Positions 38,501 to 53,500 of a stretch of 64,000 nucleotides of DNA are shown in pieces (within the stretch, counting starts at the first letter, position 1; each line of letters starts with the position of its first letter). The notes beneath the pieces were generated by a model that ran no database searches, was not told the origin of the DNA, and saw only the letters and a list, made by a program, of their open reading frames with translations. Both the position numbers and the translations under genes were made by a program. The stretch comes from Rhopalosiphum padi (lineage: Eukaryota; Arthropoda; Insecta; Hemiptera; Aphididae), in contig NC_083598.1 of assembly GCF_020882245.1 (NCBI RefSeq), positions 27,937,858-28,001,857 of the forward strand, in the 5' to 3' direction.

Positions 38501-41500
38501 CGAAGGTGTTAAAACAATCTGCAAATTCATAGTAATATATTAATGCGTTTCTATTTTCTTTATAAATAAATACATGTCATCATGAACATAAAAATAGTTA
38601 CGTGAAAAACAGCAATATTCGTTGATTCTGTCTTCCCAAAATGTGCATATCCAAATATGGTGGGGGTGGGGGTTCAAACCCACCCTTGTTGTATTTTTTC
38701 CCTATATAGGTACAAACTTAAAAATGTTTTGATAGAACATAAATATATATTTTTATATAGCTCACCCTCCCCATTATAAATATCTATGTCCGCCATTGTA
38801 TAGTATGATGTGAATCAAATGCAGCAATAACGTATTCTTATTTACCGCAACCATTTTGTGTGCCTATCTATATATTACGGTTTCACATCGTGCGACACGA
38901 ACTATTTACCTATTACCTACGCTCTACACTTATATATGCATACGATATACTTATACTAAATGTATGTACGATTGATTTGTGTTTGTAGGTCAGGTGCAGG
39001 TTGTGGACTCGGCGGTTAGACGCAGCAACACCTCGCAACTGAGCGACGGTCCCAAAGACGGGAGCGTTCTCAGGAGGGTCGCCAAGGTCACGCTGGACCA
39101 GGCCACCAAAGACCAAAAACCAGTGAGACCGAAACACGTACCGGAAAAGTTGGATTTCAGGAACCGTGAAAAGTTTGAAGGTAAGCGATTTTTCGTCCGG
39201 TGCAACAACACACGGACATATATATACTATAATATAGACACCTATTGCAAGCGAGAGCACCCGCACGTTCACCGCTGTGAATCAAATTGCATTTTATACA
39301 AAACCGGTTTTCGATTATTTTTTGGCTACGACCAAAGACCGAAAGGTAGAAAAAAAGATACTGGCTAGCCTTGGAAAAAACTCACTAATAGGAAAAGAAA
39401 AAAGATCAACAGTAATCACCGCCTCATGTACTAATATTGAATGACTGTGGGAAAACAATAACCTCTAGTTTGGTATGATGATAGTCGGAGATATGGTTAT
39501 TATATTATTTTTCAGTAAAATATCAGTATTGGGTACTTTTTATTCCGTCGATAATGAAAAATCTGTTTGCGTTGTGTGCTGTCAATCGATATATAATTGT
39601 CTATGCCCCGTCCGTCTAGTGCAAGTGGGCGTATTATATATTAAACATAATATACGTACTGATTACTGAGTGAATATTTTTTTAACATTTAACACTCATT
39701 ATATTCAAAAGTATGAATGTTTTGTTTAAATAATATTTCAATAGTGATTACAAATTAACATTTTCAACAAAAAAACATTTCTTTAATAAAACAATTCTGG
39801 CAAATTTTTCAATGTAATGTACAGAAAAAATATAGTCACTTGTATACATTTATTAGTAATATTGTCAAATGTTCAGGTGTCCCCAGCTACAGCACACTAG
39901 CACACCTGGCCAGTCCGTCCCTGTGTAGGTACTAGTTTTTTTACTTTACCTATACTTTTACCTACCCCTGTATGATTACCTCCGCTTGTCAACACTTTCA
40001 ATATTTATAAGTTATAACTAATTAACTAGGCACTAGTTCGAAATTCGATATTACTTTTCAAACAAATGAGTTTCACTTTTAAAAGAATCACTATATGTAT
40101 AAATTATGCGTATACTATAAACGTATATAAATAAAAAATATCAATTTACTTGATTACTGTTTCATCTGTAAAAATGCATAGACAGCTGTTAAAATTGTGT
40201 CTCGTAATTTCATGTACAATATATATTAGCATATAAAATCTTATTAATTGACATTTTTTTTTCTAAAGAAAATATGTTCAACATGTATTATTTTATTATA
40301 ATATATCTAGGTACGCGTGAAGAAATATAATATAATATATAAGTACCATTTCTCCATATATTATATTCTCTCACGAGAAATTGACATTTTCTTGTTTATA
40401 TACGATAATAGTGATTTGTTATTCCATAGTTCGTATTATTATTACCTACTATATTTTTATGATGGAGGTCAAAGGAAGACGTTTCGACGATGCTTAAATT
40501 ATCGTTTATTTACAAGCAGGGGCGTCGCTTCTGTTGGATATACAACATTAACCATGATTCATCCGACATTATTATTTTACATTTTGCAGTTTATGATTTA
40601 TCAGTTGGTATCCTAACGATAGGCGGTAGCAGTACATTGTATGTTTATAACGTTTATCAACTGATGTGGTCTGTGGTTTGAGTGACTAAACAATAAACAT
40701 ACATATGTTTATGTACATATTTTAAGAGGAGTAAACTATGTTTTATTAATATGTCATAGAAATTTATTTAGAAATACGATTTGGCACTAACTTTTTTTTA
40801 ACTTGATGTAACTAATTAAAAAAATAAACAACGTTCCTATATCAACATGCAAGTATGCAACGACCAATACGATATTATTAACAGCAGCCAACTATATCAC
40901 TTTACGTAACATTTCGTCATGTGCATTGTATGTCATATTATATTTTTGTGATGTACCTATCTTATTCTATCTATAAAAACTAATATACTTACACCGTATT
41001 TACGTAACACTAAAATTACGTAATACTCTTTGCACGCTAATATGGAAGTAATATATATTATAATGATCTTTTTACAATAAACGGACGACAAAAAATGTTA
41101 TATCTATTATTATAATCATAATTTTTTTTTTAAATAATGATAATTTCTAATATTACTACCTATCAATTATTAATGTAGTTTTTTCTCACATACACATTTT
41201 CAAGTCACGTTGACAATAAAAACTTCTAACTACTAAGCAAAAAAAAATGTATTATCTAAGATATACTTGTATGTTATTAAGATATTATTTGTAAAAAAAA
41301 CATCTCTTAAAATTGTTTTCCCCAGTTCAAACATAACATATTAATAAAATAATATTATATATACTATTTATTTTATTATTATATTATGGGTATTGGGTAT
41401 AAAGGAATAATCTAAAATATTTCTGCATAAATTATAAGGTATACTATATGATTCTGTTGTTACTGGTGTATACAATATCGGATATGTGGGCCGGTGCCAT

Positions 41501-44500
41501 ACACGTATTTTAAATGTTGAATCAATCGTCCACCTCATAGCCCAAAGTTCGTATACCAATTAGCTCAAAATAATATTAATTTCTACAAGCTTATTAAATA
41601 ATTTTAAAAAGTTCATTAGTCACTATCACTCATTTGTCAAAAAAAAAAACATCGTAATTATGCTGTCGATTTGTTCTTTTGTTTCTAGTTTTGGTAACAC
41701 TGTGAATTGAAAAAAATTCTTTATAAAAAAAATTCTAACCACTCCCTTAGATAAGGGTTCAGTTATGGTCTCGTTATATACCTATACGTATGGTACTTAA
41801 TACTCATACTCATTCTCTCTACTGACTACTACTATTGTAAATTGCAAAAAGATAAATATATAATATAATGAATTGTACCTATGTATGGATTTACAGCATG
41901 ATTGGCGACTTGGCATATCCCATTGTCATGTGGGTACTCGAGTTTTATAAATCAATTTATTATTACAGCCGATCGTCAAACGACTTTCAATGTTGTTGTA
42001 GAAGATCGAATAAAAAAAGAGCACACGCGCGCGACGTGCCGACGTCTATTAAGAAAACGCCACACCCGCATGTTTTGTCTCCGTCTAATGTATAACTTGG
42101 CAAATTATTTGCGTTAAACAGAATCAATTTTATACTGATAACTTTATGATTTCTTATAAGAGTGAATTGATCAATTATAAGACTTATAGGTAAAAATATT
42201 ATAACAAAGGAAATCGTATTGTAAGTTTTTATTGAAATTTAAATATTTAGGCGAATAATTTTCTATAAATTAAAATATCAATAAAAGATTACAAATTATC
42301 AAAGGTATTATTCTTACCTTTGAGTTTCATTATAAGTCAATTCAATCTTTCCACTATAATATTAAAGTTAACAATACAAAATTCCAAGTAACTCTTAGCA
42401 AACATTCTAGCAAAAAAATCTAACCAAATCAATGCCATGTAGTCTGTAAATTGTGGATAAAAAAATAAAGTATGAGGATAGATTTACTCTCGCACAGTTA
42501 CAAGTTAATAAGTTATTTAAAACACTATTTTGTAGTTTGTACACTTTCTAAAGCTCTATACTCAGACAACTTGAAATACATGATAACCTTTATTATTGAG
42601 CGTAATGTTAATTTTATGTAAATTAAATGTCTAATACATAAAATAATATACGTTTATGAACATAAAAAATATTCGAATTAGTTAATAATTTCGATTTAGT
42701 TTTTTATTTATAGTTTTTCATAAAAATACGGTTATGATCGCGTCAACAACTTCGTCTGTAATATAATATAATATATTAAACGTCTCTCCACACACGATAA
42801 TGCAAATTTAAAATAAGATTCAAATAAAAATATTAAATTAAAGGCTGCAAACAATGATATAATATGTCTGCCAGATAAATAAAATTAAATATATTAATGT
42901 TTTTATTAGAAATATAATTTATTGTTTTCGAATAATTTAAATTGAGATTTGTTGCTGGATAATTGGCAAAATATGTTCGTGTTAGCTTAAATTAAACATA
43001 ATAGGTTTTTTTCACAACTGTATAAGTATACTGAAAAAAATTACTGTGCGTTCAGTACCCTCCAGCCCTACACACGTAATAACGCATACGGGCGGTTGAT
43101 GCACATCATCGGTAACCCTTATACTATATCATTCGTAAGAATTCTCTCACGGGTTCGTCCGGAGGGCGTGGTGCTGGCGGGAGCACGATGGGGAAGGTGA
43201 TTCCTGCGTTTGTATATACACAACGAGGTTCGGCTCGGGACGGCTGTTGCTCTCCCGATAGTCTGTGGAGTCTTTGGACGGACTGCTGCACAGCGAAGGA
43301 GATAGTTTTTCGATCTAATCGGATCGCGGTCACCCGTCCGTCCGTCAAACCGATTTTTATCTATTGTAGATCGCCGACACGCGCGTGATACGTCCGTCAT
43401 CGCGGCTTATTTTTTTTCACTATTATTATTATTGCGCCGCGATCACGATCGAATTTTCCTAACTATTTATTTCACTCAGACGGCGTACCGCGCCGCAAAA
43501 TCGTGTGTTCCTTTTTCCGGTTGTTTATTCGTGATGTCGGACAGCACGCGCGCCTCCCCAAAAACGGACGACCGTCGTGACTCTGCGCCGTGGAGGTGAC
43601 GCGCGTGCGCGAAAACCGGCAGGTGGCTGTTTTGTGTTCGGGTCGTATTATTATAGGTAGGTACATTATATACTGATGCAGTACCTATGTCGAATAATAA
43701 TATCATGTAATATATATAATATAATATAACTGCAGCACAGCAACGCCGAGACGCGCGTGTCCCTATGTCTTATGTACAAGACGTATAGAAAGGGAGAGAA
43801 TGTGTATGTGTGTGCGAGTGTGTGCGAGAGAGAACGAGATTTACAGATAGCTCGTTGGCCCAAAAGATATAATATAAATTATAATAATATGATAAAATGT
43901 TCGTGTACGTACTGCCGCGTGTGTATATACTTCGTACAGCCGTTTTCAGCCGGTGGTCGACCTTCTTGGCCGTCGTCATCATCGTCGCCGCCGCTGCCGC
44001 CGCCGCCGCCGTCGTCGCAATGTCCCACACCACATGGTAATATTATCGGTACTAATCAGTGTGCGTTTGGACGTTCGATCGGTCGCAATAATCTCGCGCG
44101 TCTTCTACAACCGTGTAATAAAAACGTCGTATTGCCGTTCGCGTGAACGTGTTTACAGTGGTTACCCATCCGTCGTCAACGCATAACCATATAATATTAT
44201 ACCTGTAACATTGTTAAACGCAGTGATTGAATATCTTTATTATTACGACTGTTTTTCGCGCGTAAAAAAGGCGGCTGCAGCACGACGGAATACGGCGCGA
44301 GCGATCATCATCTGTACGACGTACGTGTGGGTAGTAACAATTTTATATTAAAATATGCGAGATACCTTTACGGCTTGGTCATCGCAGTAGCAACTATATT
44401 TAAAACCTACCTGTAGGCTATTGGTACTTTATTACGAGAAATTAAAAAACAGTATATTTATTATACTCACACATATTATACGGACGTTTTAGTGAATGAA

Positions 44501-47500
44501 TATTGATGTTGATTATAACTATTTATTTGGTTATGGGAAGAAGCGAAATATTTCTATGGTGTGATCACTCGGTTTTTTTTTTTTAGTAAGTAGAATTAGA
44601 TATTTTATAACATATTGCAAGCACATGTTTAAAAAAAAAAACAAATGTTCAAATGTTATTTCTATAACCTTCACGTTTTGACTTCACGCTAAATTCAACA
44701 TCGAAAAACATCAACCTACCCGGTGACTTTCGTTTTTATTTATTTATTTTTTTATAGCCAACGATTATGAAAAATAGCTTGTCACACTTATAATGAATAC
44801 AAATAGATGTTTATATTTGATCGTAAAATATAATTCAGTGTTGATAATCACCAAAGTACCTACGTTTTTAATATAAGCTATGAATTAAAATTATTACAGA
44901 TACAATATATTATTATTATATTATATTGTAGCATTAGTAGTTGATTAGAATAGTATAATTTCTACAAATTATAAATAACTGTTTACTGTGATAAATAATT
45001 ACAATAAGTTTGTAACTGAATCTTTTCGGTACATACAATTCTTGTATCTGAATAAAAAGGTTTAGAAACAAGCGCAAACCCGCGTGCATTTTTTTAACCT
45101 AATTATGTCGATAACTAGGTATCATTATAATAAGTATAGAATTTAATTATATAAGTATGAAATATATTTTAAAAATGACAAAATATTGGTTAAATTTAAC
45201 AAAAAAAATAAAATTAATCATAATTTATTTATATTTGCTATTCCTATAATTTCATACAAATAATCATTTATTATACAGTAACCATAATAATATTATCATA
45301 CAAATATGTTTGAAGAAAATGCACATTTAAATTCCTAGTAGGTACATGCATAATTATTAGTAGCTTAAGTAGTTACTTAATAAACAGGTTAAAATTCAAA
45401 ACTTGAAATATGTTTTTTATTAGGTAACTAAAACTTAGGTATAATAATATTTGCAATAAATATTAATCATAATAGTTATAATTAAATTTTCATAAAAACA
45501 TGTTACACAAGTTGAAATTTATCAGGTATATTTTTGTAAAAACTAAGCCTGTAATATTATATTTTTTAAATGTTTTATTTGTTTCTCAGAAATACTTATA
45601 CTTATCAATGTTATACAGTCTAATTAGGGGTGTCCAACCTTTTGCGAAGACTGATTCACATCATGTAAGTAGAATTTGTTGTGGGCTACATACATTTTAA
45701 TAATAATACATTAAAATTTAATGATTAAATTACAATACAATAATACATTTTATTTATAATTTCGTTATCGCTATTGGGCCAATAAAGATAACACTTTCAT
45801 ATTATTATACTATAAAAATTGATTTGATTTTTAATATTTTGTAGATTTATATTCTTAAAATATTTTTTCTCATAATGTTAATATATTATATATAATTAAT
45901 TGATGGTTTTTTTAATTGGAATATGGGCCTTGGGTTGGACACTCCTGGTCTATTACATACAATTATCGACTTTAAGTACACAAGTGTAGTCAATCAATTG
46001 TATTATTGTACTAATTTTAATGAATTTACCTTTTAGTGCTTATTCTAATTCTATATTATATTATGTACGATGTATCTAGTAGCCACCTCTAACCATAGGT
46101 GCCTATATTGATTATGTGTTTTAAATTCTATGTATTCCCTAATTAACTAATTATTCTAAATATGACTGTATTGACATTAGTGTATAACTTAATGATCTTA
46201 ATATGTTATATTGTCTAACATGTTAATTAATATGTCTATCTTTATTTCATCTCAAAGGTATTAAAAATAATTATAAAGCTATAATTGCGGTGGACAGATC
46301 ATAACCTTCCTCAAAAACTTGTTTTTCTATACTGATGACAATATGACATAATGACATACTTATGAATCGACTGGTTAGTTTATTTAAAGTATTATAACTT
46401 ATAACTTATAAATGAATAAAAATCACAATAGTAATAATTTAACGTAATTTTTATTGCAATATACATTTTTAATTGTTATTCGTTAGCATGTCAAAAAACA
46501 CTTGTTCGTTTTCACTATTTTCAGATTACGTCAATTCTATTGATAATAATTATGTATTTATGTGTTATAACAAATTACTATTTTATGTTATTATTTTATT
46601 AACGAAACATAATTCATTACCACATAATACAAAACTAAACTGTTTATTACCATTTTTAACATAACAATATTTAAGTTAAATTTCTAAAGAATAAGTTTAG
46701 CTTTGCAAATTATTTTTGTAAATTTTAACCACATGATATAATAGTATAATACCTTAAAGTTTATATTCAAATTAATTTATTATTAAACATATGTATTTAT
46801 GTTATTATATGGGTACTCTTTTTTTATATACGCCAAGTTCGTTAACATATTTTCTACTAATTTTATAATAGCGATATAGAAACAATCGTAATAGCTTTTA
46901 GTTTTCTCATGGAGAGGAATTAAAAATATCCCTCCAAAGTGTATCGTTAAACCTTCCACTTTTTAAATATTTGTATACGTTATGATAAAAAGTTTTTTAT
47001 TTAATAAATTTATCAATAACAGATTATTTAGCTTACATAAGCAAATTAAGGACCGGTGGGTGCAGTTATTTCCTAATTCCCCTCCCTGCATCATTTGTAA
47101 TTATACTATTATGTGTCAATAGTATGGTATTTCCATATTGTAAGAATGTAAACAAAAAATTTTAATGATTTTATTATGGGATGTAAATAATTTATTAAAT
47201 GGTACATTTTTTTTAAAAATATGTTCCTTATTTCATTAGCTTTTTTGTTGTAGAATCAGTCATATAGTTATAGTAGGTAGGTAGGTACTGTTAAAATATA
47301 AATCATTTAAATTATTTTAGTATAAAGTTGTTAGAAGAAAAATTATTAATTTTATTAATTTAAGATGACTTTCTAATTACTATTGTACAAATTAAATTCT
47401 AAAATATATATTATATTATTATTATATTTTATATACATACAACAATTTTTAAATTTTTTTAAAAATATTTTAAAAACTATAGAAACATAATAAAAATGAT

Positions 47501-50500
47501 AATGCATCAGCTGTGTAAAATTTGAAATTTTAAAATACCACATGGTTTTTCTACGGTATGATACACTACAAAAAAATATGTTTATTAACAAAAAATATAT
47601 ATATACGACTTGACCCTCAAAAATTGTGTATTGTTTTGTTAGTCTAAAAAATATTTAAATAGCTTCACGTCATTGTTATTATTATATGTAATAGAATATC
47701 TACAAAGAAAAGTAAATAATGTTATTAAAGCGACATTAATTCTACTGCCTAGGATACGAATAAACTAAATATTTATAATACGTATAACCTTATGATTCCG
47801 TATTCTCGATTTAACGGTCTGAGATTTCCGTCAGATGGTTTGACTGGATAGTATTTTGAATCGATTACCGTATTATTATTTTATGTTTCGGTGTACCTAT
47901 AATTGACGGACAGACTAACCTGACAGGTGTGAAAAGTGCACAAGCGAGTGCATCAATGTACTCGTTATACAGCTATTATTTGTTCTTTATTCTCTAGTGG
48001 TATTTTTTACGGGTGTACATGACGACTGACGAGACATTGATTAGAAAAATATAGGTAGGTAGTAGGTACCAGCTACGGTATTTTTTTTAAGACAACAATA
48101 CCGGTATATTGTATTCTTAAAATAAAATAAAAATACATAATATATTTAATGCTTTTTTCATTATTATGTTTGCAAATTCTTTTTAATATTCAATGTACAT
48201 AATAATTGTTTTTAGTGTATATCGTAGGAATCGCTTATATTTTATATAAATATTATATATATTACGTACCTAAATTAATTTATTATGTACGTACCAACGC
48301 TTAAAAACACAAATATTTGAAACATTTAAAATATCAAGATTTTCTTTTAATTTAATAATTTATCCATCAATATTCTATAAATTTTGTAAAATGACATTTG
48401 GATTACAATTAATACAGATTTTACTTATACCTATTTATTATTACTCAGTAACAAAATGATTGAATCTAGAGCGTTCTCATTGTCAGTGACCTTTATTATA
48501 CACACTTTAATATAAATCGTTATGCAACTGATGATTCGAATATGTACCTTTACGTGATAACCACAGGCTAACTTTTACTGTTGACGGCCTACATAGAAAT
48601 TACATATTGTTAAAATAAGAAAAATGTAATTAGAAATAAAACAAAACCAAAAAATGAATTGTTAACAAACTAAGACCACTATATACATTGTTGTTCGACC
48701 AGGCAAATAATTTACTTGAGATTGCGTGAGAAATTATTGTAATTTATTATTAAAAGTCTTAAATACGTATATGTAGTGCTTTGTATATATATATAGGTAT
48801 GTATACATTATATAGGTACAGCTAAAATGAAATAAAAACAATTTTATTTTCACTATACCATTGAGTGCACCTATCAATACTATATATATTGACGGATTTA
48901 ATTACAATGTAGTGTGTGAATGTGTTGTAATATTCTAAACCCTACCCTACAGTCATGTAATATATACATCGTGTATAGTGTATACTGTATACGAGGCGTA
49001 GTTTGTTGACCGCATTTACAATAGCCGTGCATAATAACATTAACCAAAGAACTTATCATAAGTTGCAATCATCACGGATCATCGGTTTTGTCGATCACGA
49101 ATATAGTTTTAACCAGATAGCACAATATATAGGTATTAAATTCCAAATAGAATTTTACATGAATAACAGATATAATTAAAAAAAAAAAAAAATTAAAAAA
49201 CGACTGACTCTCTGCCGTACAATATTTGCTGAATGACCTGATACCTTTTTTAAATTAAACAAATGTTTTATACAAAACATTGTTTAAAACGCATAGTAAT
49301 AGAGTGAAATTGTTTTCATTAATTTATATCGTGATTCTGTGTTGTTGAAAGTCGACCTGGAATTTTGGTATCTATTACTCCAAATAGAACTTTCCATTTT
49401 ACATAAGACATAATAATAAAATACTAAATTACTGTGGATTATAATAAGTGCAAGGGTAATACAACACGGTTAATGGCGTGACAAGTTATAGTATTGTAAT
49501 TCAATATTATTGATTTTAAAAAAAGTTGGCTTAACTGGTACTATGAAATCTAATAAAATTCGTTACAATGTTAGTTTTTTAATGACAATATTTCGGTTAA
49601 CTAAAATCAATAAAAGTAAAAATAAATTATCTATACAATAAAAAATAAGATCTTTTATTAACAAATATTAAGTGAATCATAAAAATTTTATGTCAGCGTG
49701 CTATTTTTTTAAATATATTTAATACCTATCTAACTATATAGTTAAATACAATTACCATAATAATTCCTTATAGTTTTGTTTATACTTATGCATTTGATGT
49801 GAAGGTAATATAATAGTATAAATCATAACAATCATAGCATAGCTCAACGTACAGTTCCGCTTAGGTTAAATTCATTCAAACCCAGAATAAATGTTAAACC
49901 TTATGGCTTATACTAAAAAAAAGTTTATACCTAGTGTACAATTTATTCAAGGTCTCATTTTTATATTATTTTTTATTAATCCGAGTATCAAATAATAAAG
50001 AATTTAAGTTAGTAGATTTTATAGGCTGGTAAAAAATATAATGATTTTAAATTATATACATACGAGTATATTACAATTGTATATCGTGTGTATTATATAT
50101 GAGGTTACAATTTTTTTTTTTTTTTTTTTAAAGGAGCTTGGTAAATCCAAATAATAACAACTCCTAGTACAAACATATAAAACAAAATTAATTAAGTGAA
50201 ATACAAAGCCAAAATTATGTAAATATATGGTATATCCGATAAGTTCTCTTATTCTTGTACTTATCAGCTACCACGTCTATATATTATTTAAAAGAACGAG
50301 TGTAATTTGATAACTATCAATTTAATGATGAAAATATAATTTTTAATAGTTTTCAGAATTGTTCGTAGACAATTTGTTCTAAATTCTTCCTCCATTCCCT
50401 CACTTATAACTCTATTTGTGAAAAATTGTATAACTTGTTTAAAAGCGTTGTAACTTTAGGAAAAGAGTGGATGATAAAACGGTAACGCGTACTAAGTGAA

Positions 50501-53500
50501 AGAAACGACTAAATTTAATGTCGTTGACGAACACAAAAAAATATTTGTATGCCAATGAAAAACTATGATCTAATATATACTATAGTGAATTGATTATTCA
50601 AAAAAGTATAATTAATAATAGTTGCCCGTGAAAGGGCAGCTGTAATATGAAAAAAACACTGAGTGCAAGTTTAAGCTTCCAACCTCATGCTTCATTTATA
50701 AATGAGAATCGTTTGCGGTTCTAAAAGCTATTAATCAAATTCAAGAAGTCCATTTGTCAAACACAGCCATATTTTAACTTTCTCAGAGATATAAATAACA
50801 TTACACATTCACGGGAATAAAAAAAAAGTCAAATTAACCTATATGCTATACACCGAATACACCGAGTATCGTGAGAAATAAAAAAAATGTTATCATAAAA
50901 AAAGCGCATTATCAATATATTATCGGATAATAATAATTATCCCACCCCGCTAATATTTCTAACTTTAATATTATCTAAAAACTACCTGTATAATCAAAAA
51001 TAAAAAATAAATTCAAGTAAAACTGATAAGTTAATCTAAAATCTCAACTCACAAGACTAAATAAAATAAAATAAAATATCCAAGTAGACAAATGAACACG
51101 TCCCCCAGGATATTTTTAGAAAACTCGAGGTAGTATATAATAACCAAGTTACGTAGATTCCTAATAAATAAAAAAATAACCTACAATATTTGCTTATTTT
51201 AAAGTTTTATGTGGAGTTTGTCTAAATAAACGTAAGTCATATTCTTGTCCGATTTATAAGAACTCCCTCTAATAAAAGGCTAACTTCTGGTTCAAATTGT
51301 ATAAGATTTTTTCACCTAGATTCGATTAAAAAAACTATCAACTGCTCATCATAACCTTGAAACTATTAAAGAAATTATGATTTCAACTTGTATATCTAAA
51401 ATAATAATATGTTATTTTTTTACTATAAATTTATTTATACTTACAAAACCAACTGTAAAACGTTTTAAATCCAATGACAAATGACTCTTCGGGTAAGGAT
51501 AAAAATAAATAAATAATAGCTATATTACTTGTATATACCTAATATGCCTAAAAACAAACTTAAAAACTCAATCAAAACTTAGTCATTTATACCTGAAAAA
51601 AAGTTATAAATTATAACAATATTTATATCCATTAAAATATTAAATTACAAAATATTATTTCAAATAGTGATAAATTATAAATCTCGTCCATAAAATATAC
51701 ATACACATTTTTACACCTACATAGAGAATATATTATTTACTTGAGATTCCAGTGTCCACTTTTTCAGCACTACTACAAGTACTATGTCCTTCTTAGTAAC
51801 TTTCTTCAGTTCTATGCCATAGTAGGACTATCGTTATTCCATAAATCGTACAAGGTTTATGTGTTTTTTCCATAGAGTAATACTCTATGGTTTTTTCAAC
51901 TGAAATACAAATTTATTGTACCGACATAATAAATAGGCCAGGGAGTTTATGTAATAAGCAAATTCTATGTACCTATAACTTTCTGTAGGATTTGAATATT
52001 GTTTCTATGTATGTATACGATTTATAGCCTACTTCCAACCAAAAAAAAAATGCATTTGTCGACAATTGTCGTTTTAAAATTATATTTTATTATACTCGTA
52101 TTAGATCTTTTTATTTATATGCAAGACATTTTTGTAAAAATGCACAGGTTAACATGTTTGATATATAGTACACATTATTACTATAGACAGTTGAGTAAGT
52201 AACAACCAGCTAATTAATCGTATTTATATTTATTAATTATATCGCTATGAAAATTTGAAGTAAAATATATAGGTATTATTATAAACTATTATATTAACTG
52301 TTAAGTTTAATTTAATCGTTTTACCGCGAAAGAAAAAACCGATTTAACTATATCTCTTAAAACAGTTATTATATTGTATTTATTACTATTATTATTATTA
52401 TTATTATTACATCTTATGTTCTACATGTGTTAATAATCATTAGATTTTTTAAAACCTAATAAAGTATTTACAAATTTCTTTCAAAAATGGCAATTTTAAG
52501 AAATAAAATTTCGCTAACATTGATGTACTTTGGTATAACTAATAATATGATAATCAAAATTCATATTTCAGTTCTCATTATATATAATAATATAGCATTT
52601 ATTGTATTTGTATAATATATGTATATGAATTCGAATGCTGCCCTTCTTCCACCGCAAACAAAAATTCTCGTTGATAATATTTTTGCGTGTATAATAATCA
52701 CGGAAAACAGATACCCTCCAGCTACAGGTAGCAGCGAACGTCAGTATATTAAACATAAATATAATGTATTATATAAATATATGCTCTCGTGTATGGACTC
52801 GATATTATTACGTTTAAGGCTTTACGCGTTTATACGTATTAAATTCTTAATCGAATTTCGCACAGTAATTATTTTTGACCGAGTACTTTACTACTTTCCA
52901 TTGTAATATTGACTCCTGCTGTAATATATATATATATATATATATATGTACGTACTATATATCACGTTTATTTTATTTCTACGTTAAAAATGTGTCCAAC
53001 AGACGTCTACACCGGGTGTCCTTGAAGTTATTAAAAATATGATTGTATAATTACGACTAGAAATGTGTTTTTCTCGACAATTTACTCGACTACTCCAAAA
53101 CGTATATAGGTATTTAAATAAACGTATTATAATATATTATATTATAAATAGTGATATGATATGATATTGGCGAAGATGACGGGTCCAGTTATTTGCTTTT
53201 CGTGCTTACCTGCGGTATGCGAGTGATATAATAATATATAGTTAGATACTCTACATTACCATTATTATACCTTATATACCGTCATACAAAAAACGAACGA
53301 CCCATGCCAAAAACGCGTTCAACCGCCGCAATTTTACCTCTGCAATAATATTATAACCACTTGTGGCGCATTATTTTAAGATAATTCGATAATTCCTGTC
53401 TTTACATATCTTATAACACTATGCACATGATAAAATAATAATATTTAAAAATACGTTTTTCTCGTCTTCTCTCACGCTCGGTGGCGTGAGCATAACTATA

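Larger units (their letters stand above)
23524..38988 (+). other. capu intron 1 (about 15.5 kb)
   Basis: Mostly A+T-rich, without a supported nested protein gene. It holds a GC-rich island (31380-32450), a non-LTR retrotransposon fragment (about 33180-33527) and a repeat-like patch at 38650-38800. Confidence 0.7.

Noticed and set aside
38650..38685. tRNA-like GGGTTCAAACCC motif
   Set aside because: Resembles a T-arm, but no acceptor stem, D-arm or anticodon arm can be placed around it. Better explained as a repeat hairpin.
40517..40560. CAGGGGCGTCGC, resembling a hAT terminus
   Set aside because: No opposite inverted end or target duplication found nearby.
43119..43706. Minus-strand frames in the intron 2 CpG island
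   Set aside because: Arg/Thr-rich translations typical of CpG-rich non-coding DNA, with no splice-compatible structure.
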